From contig JANQSH010000169.1 in NCBI GenBank assembly GCA_028284145.1, forward strand, positions 1 to 32,851: 32,851 bases of DNA, read 5' to 3'. This DNA is from Planctomycetaceae bacterium (GTDB lineage Bacteria; Planctomycetota; Planctomycetia; Planctomycetales; Planctomycetaceae). Numbering within the stretch: position 1 is the stretch's first letter; each line of letters opens with the position of its first letter. Shown one piece after another: positions 1 through 8,866 of this stretch. Made by a program: the position numbers and the translations under genes. Under the pieces are notes generated by a model that made no database searches, was not told where the DNA came from, and worked only from the letters and a program-made list of their open reading frames with translations.

Positions 1-98
1 GCAGTTTACCTTTTCGTGTGACGGATTTCGCTCGTGGGAGCCTGCAATTGTAGACCAAACGGCGTCCATCGCGCCACGGAAGAGCGTAACACGCTCTA
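1..98 (+). repeat. Interspersed palindromic repeat, copy 1 (left end cut by window)
   Basis: First of eight copies of a roughly 100-bp element. It shares with the others a left arm (GTTTACC then TTCGTGTGACG), a central CTCGTGGGAGCCTGCA block, and a right end with a small palindrome, here AGAGCGTAACACGCTCT, followed by TA. The left and right arms are imperfect inverted repeats, so a transcript could fold into one long hairpin. Here it lies just upstream of fliH. The first few bases are missing because the window starts inside it. Confidence 0.85.
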
Positions 99-126
99 AA
101 CCCTTAACTTTTTCAAGTAGCCATTC

Positions 127-840
127 ATGCCTGTCGAACCAAAAAGGGTTCTCAAAGCCGACTCGATTCGCAGCCTCGGATCGCGCGTGTTGTTCAACTA
201 TGAGGATCTTCAAACCCGCTGCGAAGCGCATTTGGAACGGGTGCGGAAGGAAGCCGAACAGATTCTCGTCCAGGCCCGTATCGATGCTGAGAAAATGAGA
301 TTGGAAACATACGAGCAAATTAAGCAGGACGCACGACAAGAGGGGCTGCGCGAAGCCGAGGTGTTGATCGAAAAACGTGCCCAGGCGATCTCGGAAGACG
401 TTAAGACACATCAGATGCAGTCGCTTTGGCCGGCGCTGAACAAAGTGGTCGAACAATTGGAATTGGAACGGGACCGCTGGCTCGCGGAATGGGAGGCCTC
501 GGCCGTCGAAATCTGCGTGACCATCGCCGAGAAAATCATTGGTCAGGAGTTGGCGAAACGACCAGGCCAGACGTGCGAGATGATTCGTTCAGCCCTCGAA
601 CTCGTTTCCGGCAACCGGAACATCACCATTCAACTGCATCCTGATGACGTTGCCTTGCTGGGCGACAACGCGGCACAAGTAATTCAATCGATGGCGCGGT
701 GTGGAGACGTCACGATTGTCGCCGATGAATCAATCACCCCAGGGGGCAGCGTCCTGCAGACACAGCACGGCAGCATTGACGCACAAATCGAGACGCAACT
801 CCAGCGAATCGCTGCCGAACTCCTGGAATCCGATGTTTAG
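127..840 (+). CDS. fliH: Flagellar assembly protein FliH (export ATPase regulator)
   Basis: This 237-residue protein matches FliH, which binds and regulates the export ATPase FliI at the cytoplasmic face of the flagellar basal body. Residues about 30-125 are charged and rich in Ala, Glu, Gln and Arg, as expected for the FliH coiled-coil stalk. The C-terminal half contains the conserved pattern around VTIAEKIIGQEL and a beta-rich end (ITPGGSVLQTQHGSIDA) typical of the FliH/YscL family. It is followed by fliI after 160 bp, an unusually wide gap for this pair because a repeat copy is inserted there. The TAG stop codon is the first three bases of that repeat. No clear ribosome binding site precedes the ATG. 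Confidence 0.93.
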   Translation: MPVEPKRVLKADSIRSLGSRVLFNYEDLQTRCEAHLERVRKEAEQILVQARIDAEKMRLETYEQIKQDARQEGLREAEVLIEKRAQAISEDVKTHQMQSLWPALNKVVEQLELERDRWLAEWEASAVEICVTIAEKIIGQELAKRPGQTCEMIRSALELVSGNRNITIQLHPDDVALLGDNAAQVIQSMARCGDVTIVADESITPGGSVLQTQHGSIDAQIETQLQRIAAELLESDV

Positions 841-940
841 AGCAGTTTTCTTTTTCGTGTAACGTTTCTGTCTCGTGGAAATCTGAATTTGCAGGCCATA
901 AGTCGTTCCTCGCGAACACGAGAAAGCACAATACGCTTTC
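838..940 (+). repeat. Interspersed palindromic repeat, copy 2
   Basis: Full-length copy between fliH and fliI. It begins TAGAGCAGTTTT, and its first TAG is the fliH stop codon. The right-end palindrome has changed on both arms: GAAAGC pairs with GCTTTC where other copies have AGAGC and GCTCT. This paired change suggests the hairpin is maintained or was copied from a variant source. The right flank does not keep the TA seen in other copies. Confidence 0.85.
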
Positions 941-1000
941 ACTTTAATCCCTGACGAATCCAACCATTGGCGAGAATATGCTCGTCGAAACGAATTTGCC

Positions 1001-2389
1001 ATGTACGCCCTCAAAGATCAGGTGAATCGCATTCTGCCTGTGCGGATGACCGGCAGTGTTTCGCGCATTGTCGGAATGACCGTTTCGGTGCTGGGATTTC
1101 CGGCTCCGCTGGGGTCAGTTTGTCGCATCGAACGTGAGCATGGCACGCCGTTGGAAGCAGACGTGATTGGCTTCCATGGGGACGAAACGTTACTGCTGCC
1201 TTATGCTGACCTTTCCGGGATACGGCGAGGCAATCGGGTGCAACTCATTCAGTCGGTCCCCGGTGTCCGCGTGGGAGAACGCCTGCTGGGACGCGTTGTC
1301 GACGCCCGAGGCCGGTTTATCGACCCCCTGCCCGAGTCAGTGCTTCCGCAGCATGTCAGCCTGCATGCCGATCCCATTTCCCCGCTGGAAAGACCGCGCA
1401 TTGATGAACCGTTAACGACAGGCATTCGCGCGATTGACGGCCTGTTGACCTGTGGCAAAGGACAACGACTGGGAATCTTTTCCGGCAGTGGCGTTGGGAA
1501 AAGTACGCTTCTGGGGCAGATGGCGCGGTCCAGTTCCGCCGATGTGAATGTGGTCATTCTGGTGGGCGAACGAGGCCGTGAAGTGCGCGAGTTTCTGGAA
1601 CGTGATCTCGGTCCGGAAGGGCTGGCACGCAGTGTGGTGGTCGTTGCCACCAGTGATGAACCAGCGTTATTGCGTCTACGGGCAGCTTATCTGGGAACAG
1701 CAATTGCTGAGTATTTTCGCGATGTCGGGCGCGATGTCCTGTTAATGATGGACAGCGTGACCCGGTTTGCGCTGGCTCAGCGAGAGATTGGACTGGCTGC
1801 CGGTGAACCACCTGCCACGCGCGGTTATCCTCCCAGTGTTTTCTCGAAACTCCCAAGACTTCTGGAACGCAGCGGACGTAGCGCGAGAGGCAGCATCACC
1901 GGTTTTTACAATGTGCTGGTTGAAGGAGATGACACCAGCGAACCGATTGCCGACACTGTGCGCGGAATCCTCGATGGCCATATTGTCCTTTCACGAAAAC
2001 TGGCACAACTTGCGCACTGGCCGGCGATCGATGTCCTCTCCAGCATTAGCCGCTCGATGAACGATATCGTCTCGCTCGAGCACCAATACGCGGCACACGA
2101 AATGAAGCAACTTCTGGCCGCCTATCAGCAGGCCGAAGACCTGATCTCCATCGGCGCGTATCAGGCGGGCTCCAGCCCGAAGGTCGATATCGCCATCCGC
2201 ATGCGCGATGCCATCAACAGCTACCTTCAACAATCTGCAGAGGAAAACGGCAAGTTCGACGACGCCCGGCAGGGGCTGATGCGGCTCGTACAATTGAGCA
2301 AACTCTCCACAGCCAGCGATCCCGCGCCTCCCGACAGCGACAAGCAGACAATAGAAGCACAAAAACGATCACAACTTCAACAGCAATAA
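1001..2389 (+). CDS. fliI: Flagellum-specific export ATPase FliI
   Basis: FliI is the F1-beta-like ATPase that energises flagellar type III export. The 462-residue length is normal. The Walker A motif GSGVGKST lies at residues 162-169 and a Walker B-like DVLLMMDSVTRFA lies near 241-253. The family block ERGREVREFLE is also present, and the region around GFYNVLVEGDD is highly typical of FliI/SctN. The C-terminal tail (about 425-462) is Ser, Gln and Asp rich and probably disordered. The start at 1001 is chosen because the N-terminal beta-barrel begins directly after it; no convincing ribosome binding site is visible, and an ATG at 978 is out of frame. Confidence 0.96.
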   Translation: MYALKDQVNRILPVRMTGSVSRIVGMTVSVLGFPAPLGSVCRIEREHGTPLEADVIGFHGDETLLLPYADLSGIRRGNRVQLIQSVPGVRVGERLLGRVVDARGRFIDPLPESVLPQHVSLHADPISPLERPRIDEPLTTGIRAIDGLLTCGKGQRLGIFSGSGVGKSTLLGQMARSSSADVNVVILVGERGREVREFLERDLGPEGLARSVVVVATSDEPALLRLRAAYLGTAIAEYFRDVGRDVLLMMDSVTRFALAQREIGLAAGEPPATRGYPPSVFSKLPRLLERSGRSARGSITGFYNVLVEGDDTSEPIADTVRGILDGHIVLSRKLAQLAHWPAIDVLSSISRSMNDIVSLEHQYAAHEMKQLLAAYQQAEDLISIGAYQAGSSPKVDIAIRMRDAINSYLQQSAEENGKFDDARQGLMRLVQLSKLSTASDPAPPDSDKQTIEAQKRSQLQQQ

Positions 2390-2438
2390 CCAACCAGTGG
2401 TGCCCGGTGTCACATCCTTTTGAAAACTCCGTCTTAAC

Positions 2439-2891
2439 ATGAGCCAGTTTCGATTCCGCCTCAGTTCTGTTTTGCAATATCGGATTCATTACCGCGATCT
2501 CTGTCGGCAATTGCTGGCGCAAGTGATGGCGGACCTGAAGGAATTGGAATTAAGGCAGCGTTCGTTGGAAGAGGATCGACAAGCCGTTCTGAATCAGATG
2601 CAGGTGTTGGCCGAAATCGGAACAGTCGATGTGCGTGGTGCAGCGGCCCGGCGATATCACGCGGGGATATTGACATCGCAATTGCTCGAAACGCAGAAGA
2701 ACAAAAATGTCGTCAGCGGGCAACTGGAACTCGTCCGGCAAGCGCTAATGGAAGCCGACCAAAAGGTAAAATCGTTGGAACGGTTGGAGGAACAGAAGCG
2801 GCGAGATCACATCATCGAAGATGAGAAACGGGCTTCTCGTGAAATGGAAGATGCCTGGGTGGCGACCAACCTGGCGGAGTACACGAAATGA
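2439..2891 (+). CDS. fliJ: Flagellar export chaperone FliJ
   Basis: This 150-residue, almost wholly helical coiled-coil protein starts FRFRLSSVLQYR, the usual opening of FliJ. FliJ acts as the central stalk of the FliI hexamer and as an escort for export chaperones. It has the family's typical length, and its position directly after fliI is the conserved one. Its stop overlaps the start of the next gene by 4 bp (ATGA), indicating translational coupling. Confidence 0.9.
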   Translation: MSQFRFRLSSVLQYRIHYRDLCRQLLAQVMADLKELELRQRSLEEDRQAVLNQMQVLAEIGTVDVRGAAARRYHAGILTSQLLETQKNKNVVSGQLELVRQALMEADQKVKSLERLEEQKRRDHIIEDEKRASREMEDAWVATNLAEYTK

Positions 2892-3571
2892 TTCGTATAT
2901 TGTTCATGATCTCGTCAATACTTGCCCTGGCGGTCATCGCTGTGGAAGGTGTCGGGCTGGCATATCTCTATTCCCGCGGCCATCTCACGAGTGCCACGAT
3001 GCGCGACATTCGTGATGTGCTGTCCGGTACGGAACAGGCGGAACTCGAACTGACTGTCGAAGAAGATGTCGAACAACCATCGAACAACGATGTTGTGCGG
3101 GATCGCAGTATGCGGATTCTCGAACTGAACGGCCGGGAGAAGGAACTGGCTCTGTTCAAAAATATGATTTCCAAACGCGCCGAAAGTCTGATCAGCGAGC
3201 AACAGAAATTTGAACAAAGCAGGAAAGATTTTGAAAAACAATTACAGGAGATGAAGAAAGCCATCTCGTCGGAAGCCACCGAACAGGCGCGGGGAATTCT
3301 GCTGGCCAGTTCGCCTGGCGATGCGGCGGGAATGCTGATGGATGTCGAACTCGATAAAGCCATTTTGCTGGTTAAAGGGATGCCTGAGAAATCGATCGCA
3401 AAGATCATCAAAGAGTTCGACGGCGACGACATCAAGATTCAGCAACGAGGCCGGGACATTTTCAAAGCCATCTCGGAAGGGGAGCCGGACAGGTCCTTCA
3501 TCGATGACACCTCGGAGCAACTCGCAGATGATCGCCAGGCTCCCGCCGACACAACATCAACGGACGAATGA
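2888..3571 (+). CDS. MotE/YlxF-like flagellar membrane protein
   Basis: This 227-residue protein has one N-terminal membrane segment (about residues 5-29), an acidic linker, a coiled coil (about 70-125) and a C-terminal region resembling the MgtE N-terminal/FliG-like fold around SSPGDAAGMLMDVELDKA. That architecture and its position between fliJ and fliK match MotE of Sinorhizobium and YlxF of Bacillus. MotE is described as a chaperone for a motility protein; whether this one does the same is inference. It is coupled to fliJ by a 4-bp overlap. The C-terminal 30 residues are acidic and low complexity. Confidence 0.75.
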   Translation: MIRILFMISSILALAVIAVEGVGLAYLYSRGHLTSATMRDIRDVLSGTEQAELELTVEEDVEQPSNNDVVRDRSMRILELNGREKELALFKNMISKRAESLISEQQKFEQSRKDFEKQLQEMKKAISSEATEQARGILLASSPGDAAGMLMDVELDKAILLVKGMPEKSIAKIIKEFDGDDIKIQQRGRDIFKAISEGEPDRSFIDDTSEQLADDRQAPADTTSTDE

Positions 3572-3789
3572 CCTGTAATCGTCCATGCCTGATCTGACGC
3601 CAACGACACTTTGGTTTGCGCGCCAAGTCTGTTTGACTCGTTTTGCCAAAGTCGAGTACCCGCTGGCGGAGAACTTTCGCTACAGCCATCGCTGGCCACA
3701 TGTCGATTTTAACGATACCGGCTGATCCTGCGGTCGCGGTTCGTCAATTGATCGCGACTGTTTTCCTGACTTGTAAATTCGTCTGTGTG

Positions 3790-5838
3790 ATGGCCAACGT
3801 TTCCCCTTCAGATTCCATTTTCCTGAACATTCCCAGCGGCAATGGGCGTGATCCTCGCTCTCCATTGACTGGCGGACGCAATGCGTCGTCGCCTTACCGC
3901 GACGCTCTATCTCAGACATTGCATCGATCTGAGGAAGGTCGAGCGAATTCGGGCCATTCGGAGACCAGCCGAACACCTGCCAAATCCACAATAGAAAACG
4001 AAACGACTCCGAGTACATTGAAGGAGAACTCGCCTCGAGAAACATCGCAAGACCGTCAAACGGGCCAGAGTTCTCGCGTTGACAAACCTCACTCCAAAGA
4101 CCACTCCTCTGACGAGAATCAGGAACGTGACATCCATCATCAGGCACCGCTGCAAACGGAAGGGGCTGCCGGTCCAAAGGAGGAACATTCTGTCGCTACT
4201 GATTCGGCAAACGATGTGGAAGCAATAGAAAACCGGATTGGCGATACCTTTTTCGTAAACGGTCAACAGTTAACACCGCCTCCCGGAATTGCCGCAAACC
4301 TGATCGAACGATCCACATTGAGCGAGGTTGCCGATGTCGAATCTTCAACCGAAAGCGAAAATGCGGGACAAGAAGAAAGTCGTGTCGACGCGATTGGCTC
4401 ATCCCACGTTGCGACCAACATCCCTCGTAAACTGGGCGAATTGATCTTTCCGATATCGGTTACATCATCGATTAAGCCCACCGTTACCGATGCGCAAACC
4501 GATGGGGGGCAGGTTGCAACCGAACTGTTATCAATCGTCGATGGACTCAACGTTGGACCGGTGGATGCCAATGGTGATGTCGGGACGGCAGCAATTCTCG
4601 TTCCGGCCGAACAGTCCGATTTGGCCAGTGTTACTGTACCATTGAATGTCGAATCAAAACCGGAGAACGGTGAAGATTTGATTGCTTTGACGATCGATGC
4701 GACACCGACGGAGGTGGCATCACAAGTTGTCAATGATTTGCCGAAATCGGACAATGAACAGACACGCGAATCGGCTCCGTCGGAGAACCGGGCCAACCCT
4801 GCCAATGCGAATGACGTAATCGCGGAAAGCATTGTCTCCTCTCTCGACGATCAAGCCAGGATTCATCCTTCAGCCGTTCATAACACACAGGAATCAAGCG
4901 TTCAGCTCAAAACCGAATCGACCAACTCAGCGAATCCCGATCAGGCAGATGCCCTATTGAATCAGGAAACGCCACAGGCAGCGACATCGAGCCCGCTGTT
5001 AAGCTCGACACCTCCTGTCGTTCAACCGAAAGAGCTGCCGAAACAGGCAAGTCGGCAGACATCGGCAGGACAGCCGAACATTGAGTTGACAACATCGACT
5101 CCCAACGAAACGCCGCGCGTCAAACCGATAAACAATCGCCCGGTACACGCGAGAGTGGAGTCAGGGATAACACCACCCCCAGCGGCACTGACCATCGACG
5201 CCTCGACAACCAGTTCGGGCCGAACTCTCGTCGAAGAGCCTGTCGCGAAAACGGACGTTCTTACACCTGATAATCAGGCGAGTCCTGCACAAAATGTGGG
5301 AGTAACGACGAACGTTCGTCTGGCTGATCGAATCGCGACGGATATCAACGTGCCGGGTATGAAGTCGGAGGTCGACGCGGCCGCCCTGACGAATCGCGTT
5401 GCCTCTGCCATTCATTCGGCCTCATCCAGTGGTCGGCCATTGCGGATGCGACTTTCGCCGCCGGAACTGGGAACCTTGCAGGTTGAGATCTCCGTTCGCC
5501 AGGGTGCGGTTATGGCGCGGCTGGAAGTCGACAACGCTGTTTCCCAAAAGATCCTGCTGGACAATATCGCCTCACTTCGCGAATCGCTGGCCCAAAACGG
5601 AACACAACTCGAACGGATTGAGGTGCATTTGTCGGAACGCAATTCGGGACAGACAACCGATCATTTCGGCAGTTCCGATCAACGGACGGAACAGGAGTTT
5701 CGTGAACGGCTGAATGAACAGCGTGCAGAGTCATCGAAGGAAACGGACGACATGAATCGGCGGCGGGATGCCGCGTCGAATCGTCCTGCTCCTCGATCCG
5801 CAACTATTAACGCCAGTCAAATTGATATCGAAGTCTGA
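3790..5838 (+). CDS. fliK: Flagellar hook-length control protein FliK
   Basis: FliK is the exported ruler that measures the hook and switches export specificity through FlhB. With the ATG at 3790 it has 682 residues. Most of it is a Ser, Thr, Asn and Pro rich, poorly conserved ruler region. The conserved hook-length control domain lies at about residues 530-617, with the signature RLSPPELGTLQVEI and LLDNIASLRESLAQNG. The open frame extends upstream to a TTG at 3643, with another ATG at 3700. I prefer 3790 because the family-like text starts there, but no start has a good ribosome binding site, so the N-terminus is uncertain by up to 49 codons. It sits between the motE-like gene and flgD, its usual place. 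Confidence 0.88.
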   Translation: MANVSPSDSIFLNIPSGNGRDPRSPLTGGRNASSPYRDALSQTLHRSEEGRANSGHSETSRTPAKSTIENETTPSTLKENSPRETSQDRQTGQSSRVDKPHSKDHSSDENQERDIHHQAPLQTEGAAGPKEEHSVATDSANDVEAIENRIGDTFFVNGQQLTPPPGIAANLIERSTLSEVADVESSTESENAGQEESRVDAIGSSHVATNIPRKLGELIFPISVTSSIKPTVTDAQTDGGQVATELLSIVDGLNVGPVDANGDVGTAAILVPAEQSDLASVTVPLNVESKPENGEDLIALTIDATPTEVASQVVNDLPKSDNEQTRESAPSENRANPANANDVIAESIVSSLDDQARIHPSAVHNTQESSVQLKTESTNSANPDQADALLNQETPQAATSSPLLSSTPPVVQPKELPKQASRQTSAGQPNIELTTSTPNETPRVKPINNRPVHARVESGITPPPAALTIDASTTSSGRTLVEEPVAKTDVLTPDNQASPAQNVGVTTNVRLADRIATDINVPGMKSEVDAAALTNRVASAIHSASSSGRPLRMRLSPPELGTLQVEISVRQGAVMARLEVDNAVSQKILLDNIASLRESLAQNGTQLERIEVHLSERNSGQTTDHFGSSDQRTEQEFRERLNEQRAESSKETDDMNRRRDAASNRPAPRSATINASQIDIEV

Positions 5839-5873
5839 AGGAACGACCCACAGGCCAGGGAAGGAATGCGAAA

Positions 5874-6278
5874 ATGGAAATCTCTGACGTCACATCGAGT
5901 CCGAACTTTGTCGAGAGTTCACAAACCGGTTTCGCAGCGCTGAAGGCGGAAGACTTCATGCAGATGCTGATTACACAGTTACAGTATCAGGACCCACTGG
6001 AGCCGGTGGGTAACGATGAGATTCTGAGTCAGATTTCTCAGATGCAGAATCTGCAGTCGAATATCGAATTGAGCGACGCGCTGGAATCGTTTGTCGCCGG
6101 TCAGGAACTTTCGACTGCCGCATCCTACATCGGCAGGAGTGTCATCGCGAACGATGCCTCGGGGCTGCCGATCGAAGGGATCGCCGAGAAAGCATTCCTG
6201 GCAGAAGGCCAGGTTTATCTGGAAGTCAACGGTGTCGATGTTCTGCTTTCGAGCGTAACGTCGATCAACCAGCCGTAA
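5874..6278 (+). CDS. flgD: Flagellar hook-assembly cap protein FlgD (short form)
   Basis: FlgD forms the cap on which hook subunits polymerise. The N-terminal domain is clear: DFMQMLITQLQYQDPLEP followed by EILSQISQMQNLQS is the family signature. At 134 residues it is much shorter than the enterobacterial protein (about 230) and appears to have only the N-terminal domain plus a small beta domain (about residues 85-130, IGRSVIANDASGLPIEG), like the short Bacillus FlgD. It therefore lacks the Ig-like insert. A GGAAGGA ribosome binding site precedes the ATG. Confidence 0.92.
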   Translation: MEISDVTSSPNFVESSQTGFAALKAEDFMQMLITQLQYQDPLEPVGNDEILSQISQMQNLQSNIELSDALESFVAGQELSTAASYIGRSVIANDASGLPIEGIAEKAFLAEGQVYLEVNGVDVLLSSVTSINQP

Positions 6279-6776
6279 TTTCAGGTTGGATATTCACCGA
6301 ATCGTCCCGATGGCAGGTTGAACATTCGTCATACCCGGAAAACCTTCACATTCTTCGCCATTTCCCGCGATCATAACGCCCCAGCAAACGCTGAGCAGGA
6401 CGAACATTCGCCGGGGAAATCAGGCGGAACGGCCGATACACAAGACAGAGACCGATCTTCCGGTTTCGTATGCGCGACTGGTTTATCCACCACCACTGGG
6501 TGTCGTCTCGTGTTGCCAAAGAAACATTCCGTTTCGACAACCGGGCAGCCTGCCTTCTCGTGCATTGAAAATGAAGTAAGTCAATTACGGTCGGACGCCA
6601 GGTTCGAACACAAGGCAATGGGGACGCAACTGTATTCACGACACCTTTGTTTTTCCTCGACAGGAATTTCGATGGATGGGATGTGGGTAACGTCTCTTTG
6701 CCACAAGCCAGATAATCGCTGACAGGGATTGTAACCGGCAGGACCACCGGTCGTCGGCGGAGAAGGAGAGAAAAGG
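6279..6776. other. 498-bp interval between flgD and flgE without a supported gene
   Basis: Open frames exist on both strands, including one at 6318-6722, but their composition is not protein-like, they have no ribosome binding sites and I recognise no family. A weak sigma-28-like arrangement is visible near the right end: TAAC at 6688-6691, 15 bp, then GCCAGATAA at 6707-6715, which differs from the usual GCCGATAA by one inserted base. It could supply flgE with its own promoter, but this is speculative. Confidence 0.4.
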
Positions 6777-8471
6777 ATGGGTCTTGCATCGGCATTAACA
6801 ACATCCGTGAACGGGCTCGCGCTGAACGAAACGACCATTGATGTCATTGGCAACAATATCGCCAATGCCGGAACGATTGGCTTTAAGGCTTCGCGCGTTC
6901 TGTTCACCACCCAGTTGTCTCGAACGCTCAGCGTTGGTTCCCGTCCCGATGGTGACAACGGAGGTACGAACCCACGCCAGATCGGGCTGGGAGCAATCAC
7001 GTCCGCAATCTCGAAAGAATTCACACAAGGCGGTATTACGAACAGCACAAGTCCCTCAGATCTGGCGATTCAGGGAGAAGGGTTCTTCGTGCTTTCCGGT
7101 TCCGAAGGGAACGTCTACACCCGCAATGGGAGTTTTTCGCTCAACAGCGAAAGCGAACTGGTCAACGACGCTGGCTTGAAAGTTCAGGGTTACGGTGTCG
7201 ATGGCAACTTCTCGCTCGTCACAACGACGTTATCCGACATCTCCATTCCGTTGGGTGATCTGCAGATTGCATCACAAACTCAGAACGCGGTCCTCGGAGG
7301 CGCGTTGTTATCAACCGGAGACACCGCAACGCAGGGTTCCCTGCTGACCAGTGAAGCGCTGACCGATTCAACCACCTCAGCCGCGATCACCACCGCATCG
7401 TTGCTGGTCAATGTGCAGAATGGTTCGTCGGTCAACCTCTTTACGAGTGGAGAGACGTTGTCCTTCTCACCGAAGGAAGGCGGCCGATCCGTCGCGGCAG
7501 AAACACTGGCCGTCACCGGCACAACGACCGTCGCCGACTGGATTGCCTTTATGGATAATGTCCTTGGGTTGCATTCTGGTGGCACGATTCCCAACGATGC
7601 CAATTCAGGTGGACAGCCGGGCGTCACCGTGACTGCTGGCGGAGAAATCCAGGTTGTGGGAAACACGGGCGAGGTCAACGATATCGAGATTGTCGTTGGC
7701 GATCTGACCAGTAACGGTGTGTCGGTGCCGTTGACGTTTACCAAGTCGCAGACAGCCAATGGCGAAAGCGCCATCACCGACTTTGTCGTGTTCGATTCCC
7801 TCGGCGATCAAATCACACTGAAAATGACGATGGCGTTGGAATCGAAGTCGACCACCTCGACGACATTCCGCTGGTTTATCGATACACCCGATGACAGCGG
7901 GGCGGACAACGCGATTGCCAATGGCACGATTGTTTTCGACGGGCTGGGCAACATTTCGGCGACGAATAGTACGTCAACGTTTTCGCTCAATCGTGACAAT
8001 ACCGCTGCCGTCAGCCCGATGCAGGTGACACTCGACTTTTCGGGGATGTCCGGCATCTCGACCACTTCCGCCGGCAGTGGTGTGAAACTCGTTTCTCAAG
8101 ATGGTTCCAGCGCGGGAACACTCTCCAGTTTTGTCATCGACGAGACCGGCGTGATTAACGGCGTCTTCGACAATGGCATCATTCGCACGCTGGGACAAAT
8201 CACAATGGCTCGCTTTGCCAATCCGCAGGGCTTATTTGAAAATGGGGGCGGCACCTATCGGGAAAACGTCAGTTCCGGCACACCGTTCATCACCACACCC
8301 GGGAATTTCGGTGTGGGAACGATTCAGGCCGGGGCGATTGAATTGTCCAATACTGATATCGGACGAAACCTTGTCGATCTGATTGTCGCTTCAACGAATT
8401 ATCGGGGTAACGCACGGGTCATCAGTTCGGTCCAGCAGCTGGTGGATGAGTTGCTGGTATTAGGGCGGTAA
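6777..8471 (+). CDS. flgE: Flagellar hook protein FlgE
   Basis: FlgE polymerises into the extracellular hook. The 564-residue protein has the rod/hook N-terminus (NETTIDVIGNNIANAGTIGFK, about residues 17-37), a long Ser/Thr-rich surface domain, and the C-terminal helix (ELSNTDIGRNLVDLIVASTNYRGNARVI) that packs in the hook core. A strong ribosome binding site (GGAGAAGGAG) lies just before the ATG. It is larger than the enterobacterial protein (about 400) because of an extended central domain (roughly residues 170-430). It is followed closely by flbD, the usual neighbour. Confidence 0.96.
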   Translation: MGLASALTTSVNGLALNETTIDVIGNNIANAGTIGFKASRVLFTTQLSRTLSVGSRPDGDNGGTNPRQIGLGAITSAISKEFTQGGITNSTSPSDLAIQGEGFFVLSGSEGNVYTRNGSFSLNSESELVNDAGLKVQGYGVDGNFSLVTTTLSDISIPLGDLQIASQTQNAVLGGALLSTGDTATQGSLLTSEALTDSTTSAAITTASLLVNVQNGSSVNLFTSGETLSFSPKEGGRSVAAETLAVTGTTTVADWIAFMDNVLGLHSGGTIPNDANSGGQPGVTVTAGGEIQVVGNTGEVNDIEIVVGDLTSNGVSVPLTFTKSQTANGESAITDFVVFDSLGDQITLKMTMALESKSTTSTTFRWFIDTPDDSGADNAIANGTIVFDGLGNISATNSTSTFSLNRDNTAAVSPMQVTLDFSGMSGISTTSAGSGVKLVSQDGSSAGTLSSFVIDETGVINGVFDNGIIRTLGQITMARFANPQGLFENGGGTYRENVSSGTPFITTPGNFGVGTIQAGAIELSNTDIGRNLVDLIVASTNYRGNARVISSVQQLVDELLVLGR

Positions 8472-8510
8472 ATTGGCCGTATTCCGGCCGAGTGAACGGA
8501 GCGATCAAGG

Positions 8511-8711
8511 ATGATCAAGCTCACAAAACTGAATGGTGAAGAGTTTATCGTTAACGCGGAGATGATCCGGTTTGTTGAGCAACGACCGGATACGTTTATT
8601 ACATTGACTTCCAGTGATCGCGTGATCGTACGCGAATCGGCCGAGGAGGTTGTCAGACGCAGCATCGCTTATTCGCGAGCCATCCGAACAGCATTGCCCA
8701 AAGCGTCATAG
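8511..8711 (+). CDS. swrD: FlbD/SwrD family flagellar protein
   Basis: This 66-residue protein belongs to the FlbD (SwrD) family: MIKLTKLNGEEFIVNAEMI followed by E.RPDTFITLTSSDRVIVRES is its typical text. In Bacillus subtilis, SwrD, encoded directly after flgE as here, raises motor torque. Its placement before motA and motB fits a role tied to the stator, but that link is inference. A GGAGCGATCAAGG sequence serves as ribosome binding site. The TAG stop is the first three bases of repeat copy 3, so the extreme C-terminus may have been set by insertion of the repeat. Confidence 0.9.
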   Translation: MIKLTKLNGEEFIVNAEMIRFVEQRPDTFITLTSSDRVIVRESAEEVVRRSIAYSRAIRTALPKAS

Positions 8712-8811
8712 AGCGTATTATGCTCTCCTGTGCCGCGATGGGGAGCGTCGTCAGGCCTGCAAATACAGGCTCCCACGAGCCGGAAACATCACACCAAATC
8801 GTAAACTGCTA
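8709..8811 (-). repeat. Interspersed palindromic repeat, copy 3 (inverted)
   Basis: Full-length copy in reverse orientation between flbD and motA. It starts with the palindrome TAGAGCGTATTATGCTCT and ends GTAAACTGCTA, so TA is found at both ends. The central GGCCTGCAAATACAGG is a hairpin loop region shared with the other copies. The leading TAG is the stop codon of flbD. Confidence 0.87.
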
Positions 8812-8866
8812 TAGGGATTTCTGTCGTAGACGATTTCACTGAAATCATCCTGGGGAATTTGAAACA

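Noticed and set aside
1249..1650. Long open frame antisense to fliI, and many similar antisense frames across the window
   Set aside because: They mirror the codon structure of strong genes on the other strand, have no ribosome binding sites and no recognisable protein families.
6318..6722. 134-codon open frame between flgD and flgE
   Set aside because: It starts with TTG, has no ribosome binding site, and its composition is not protein-like; a competing frame exists on the other strand.
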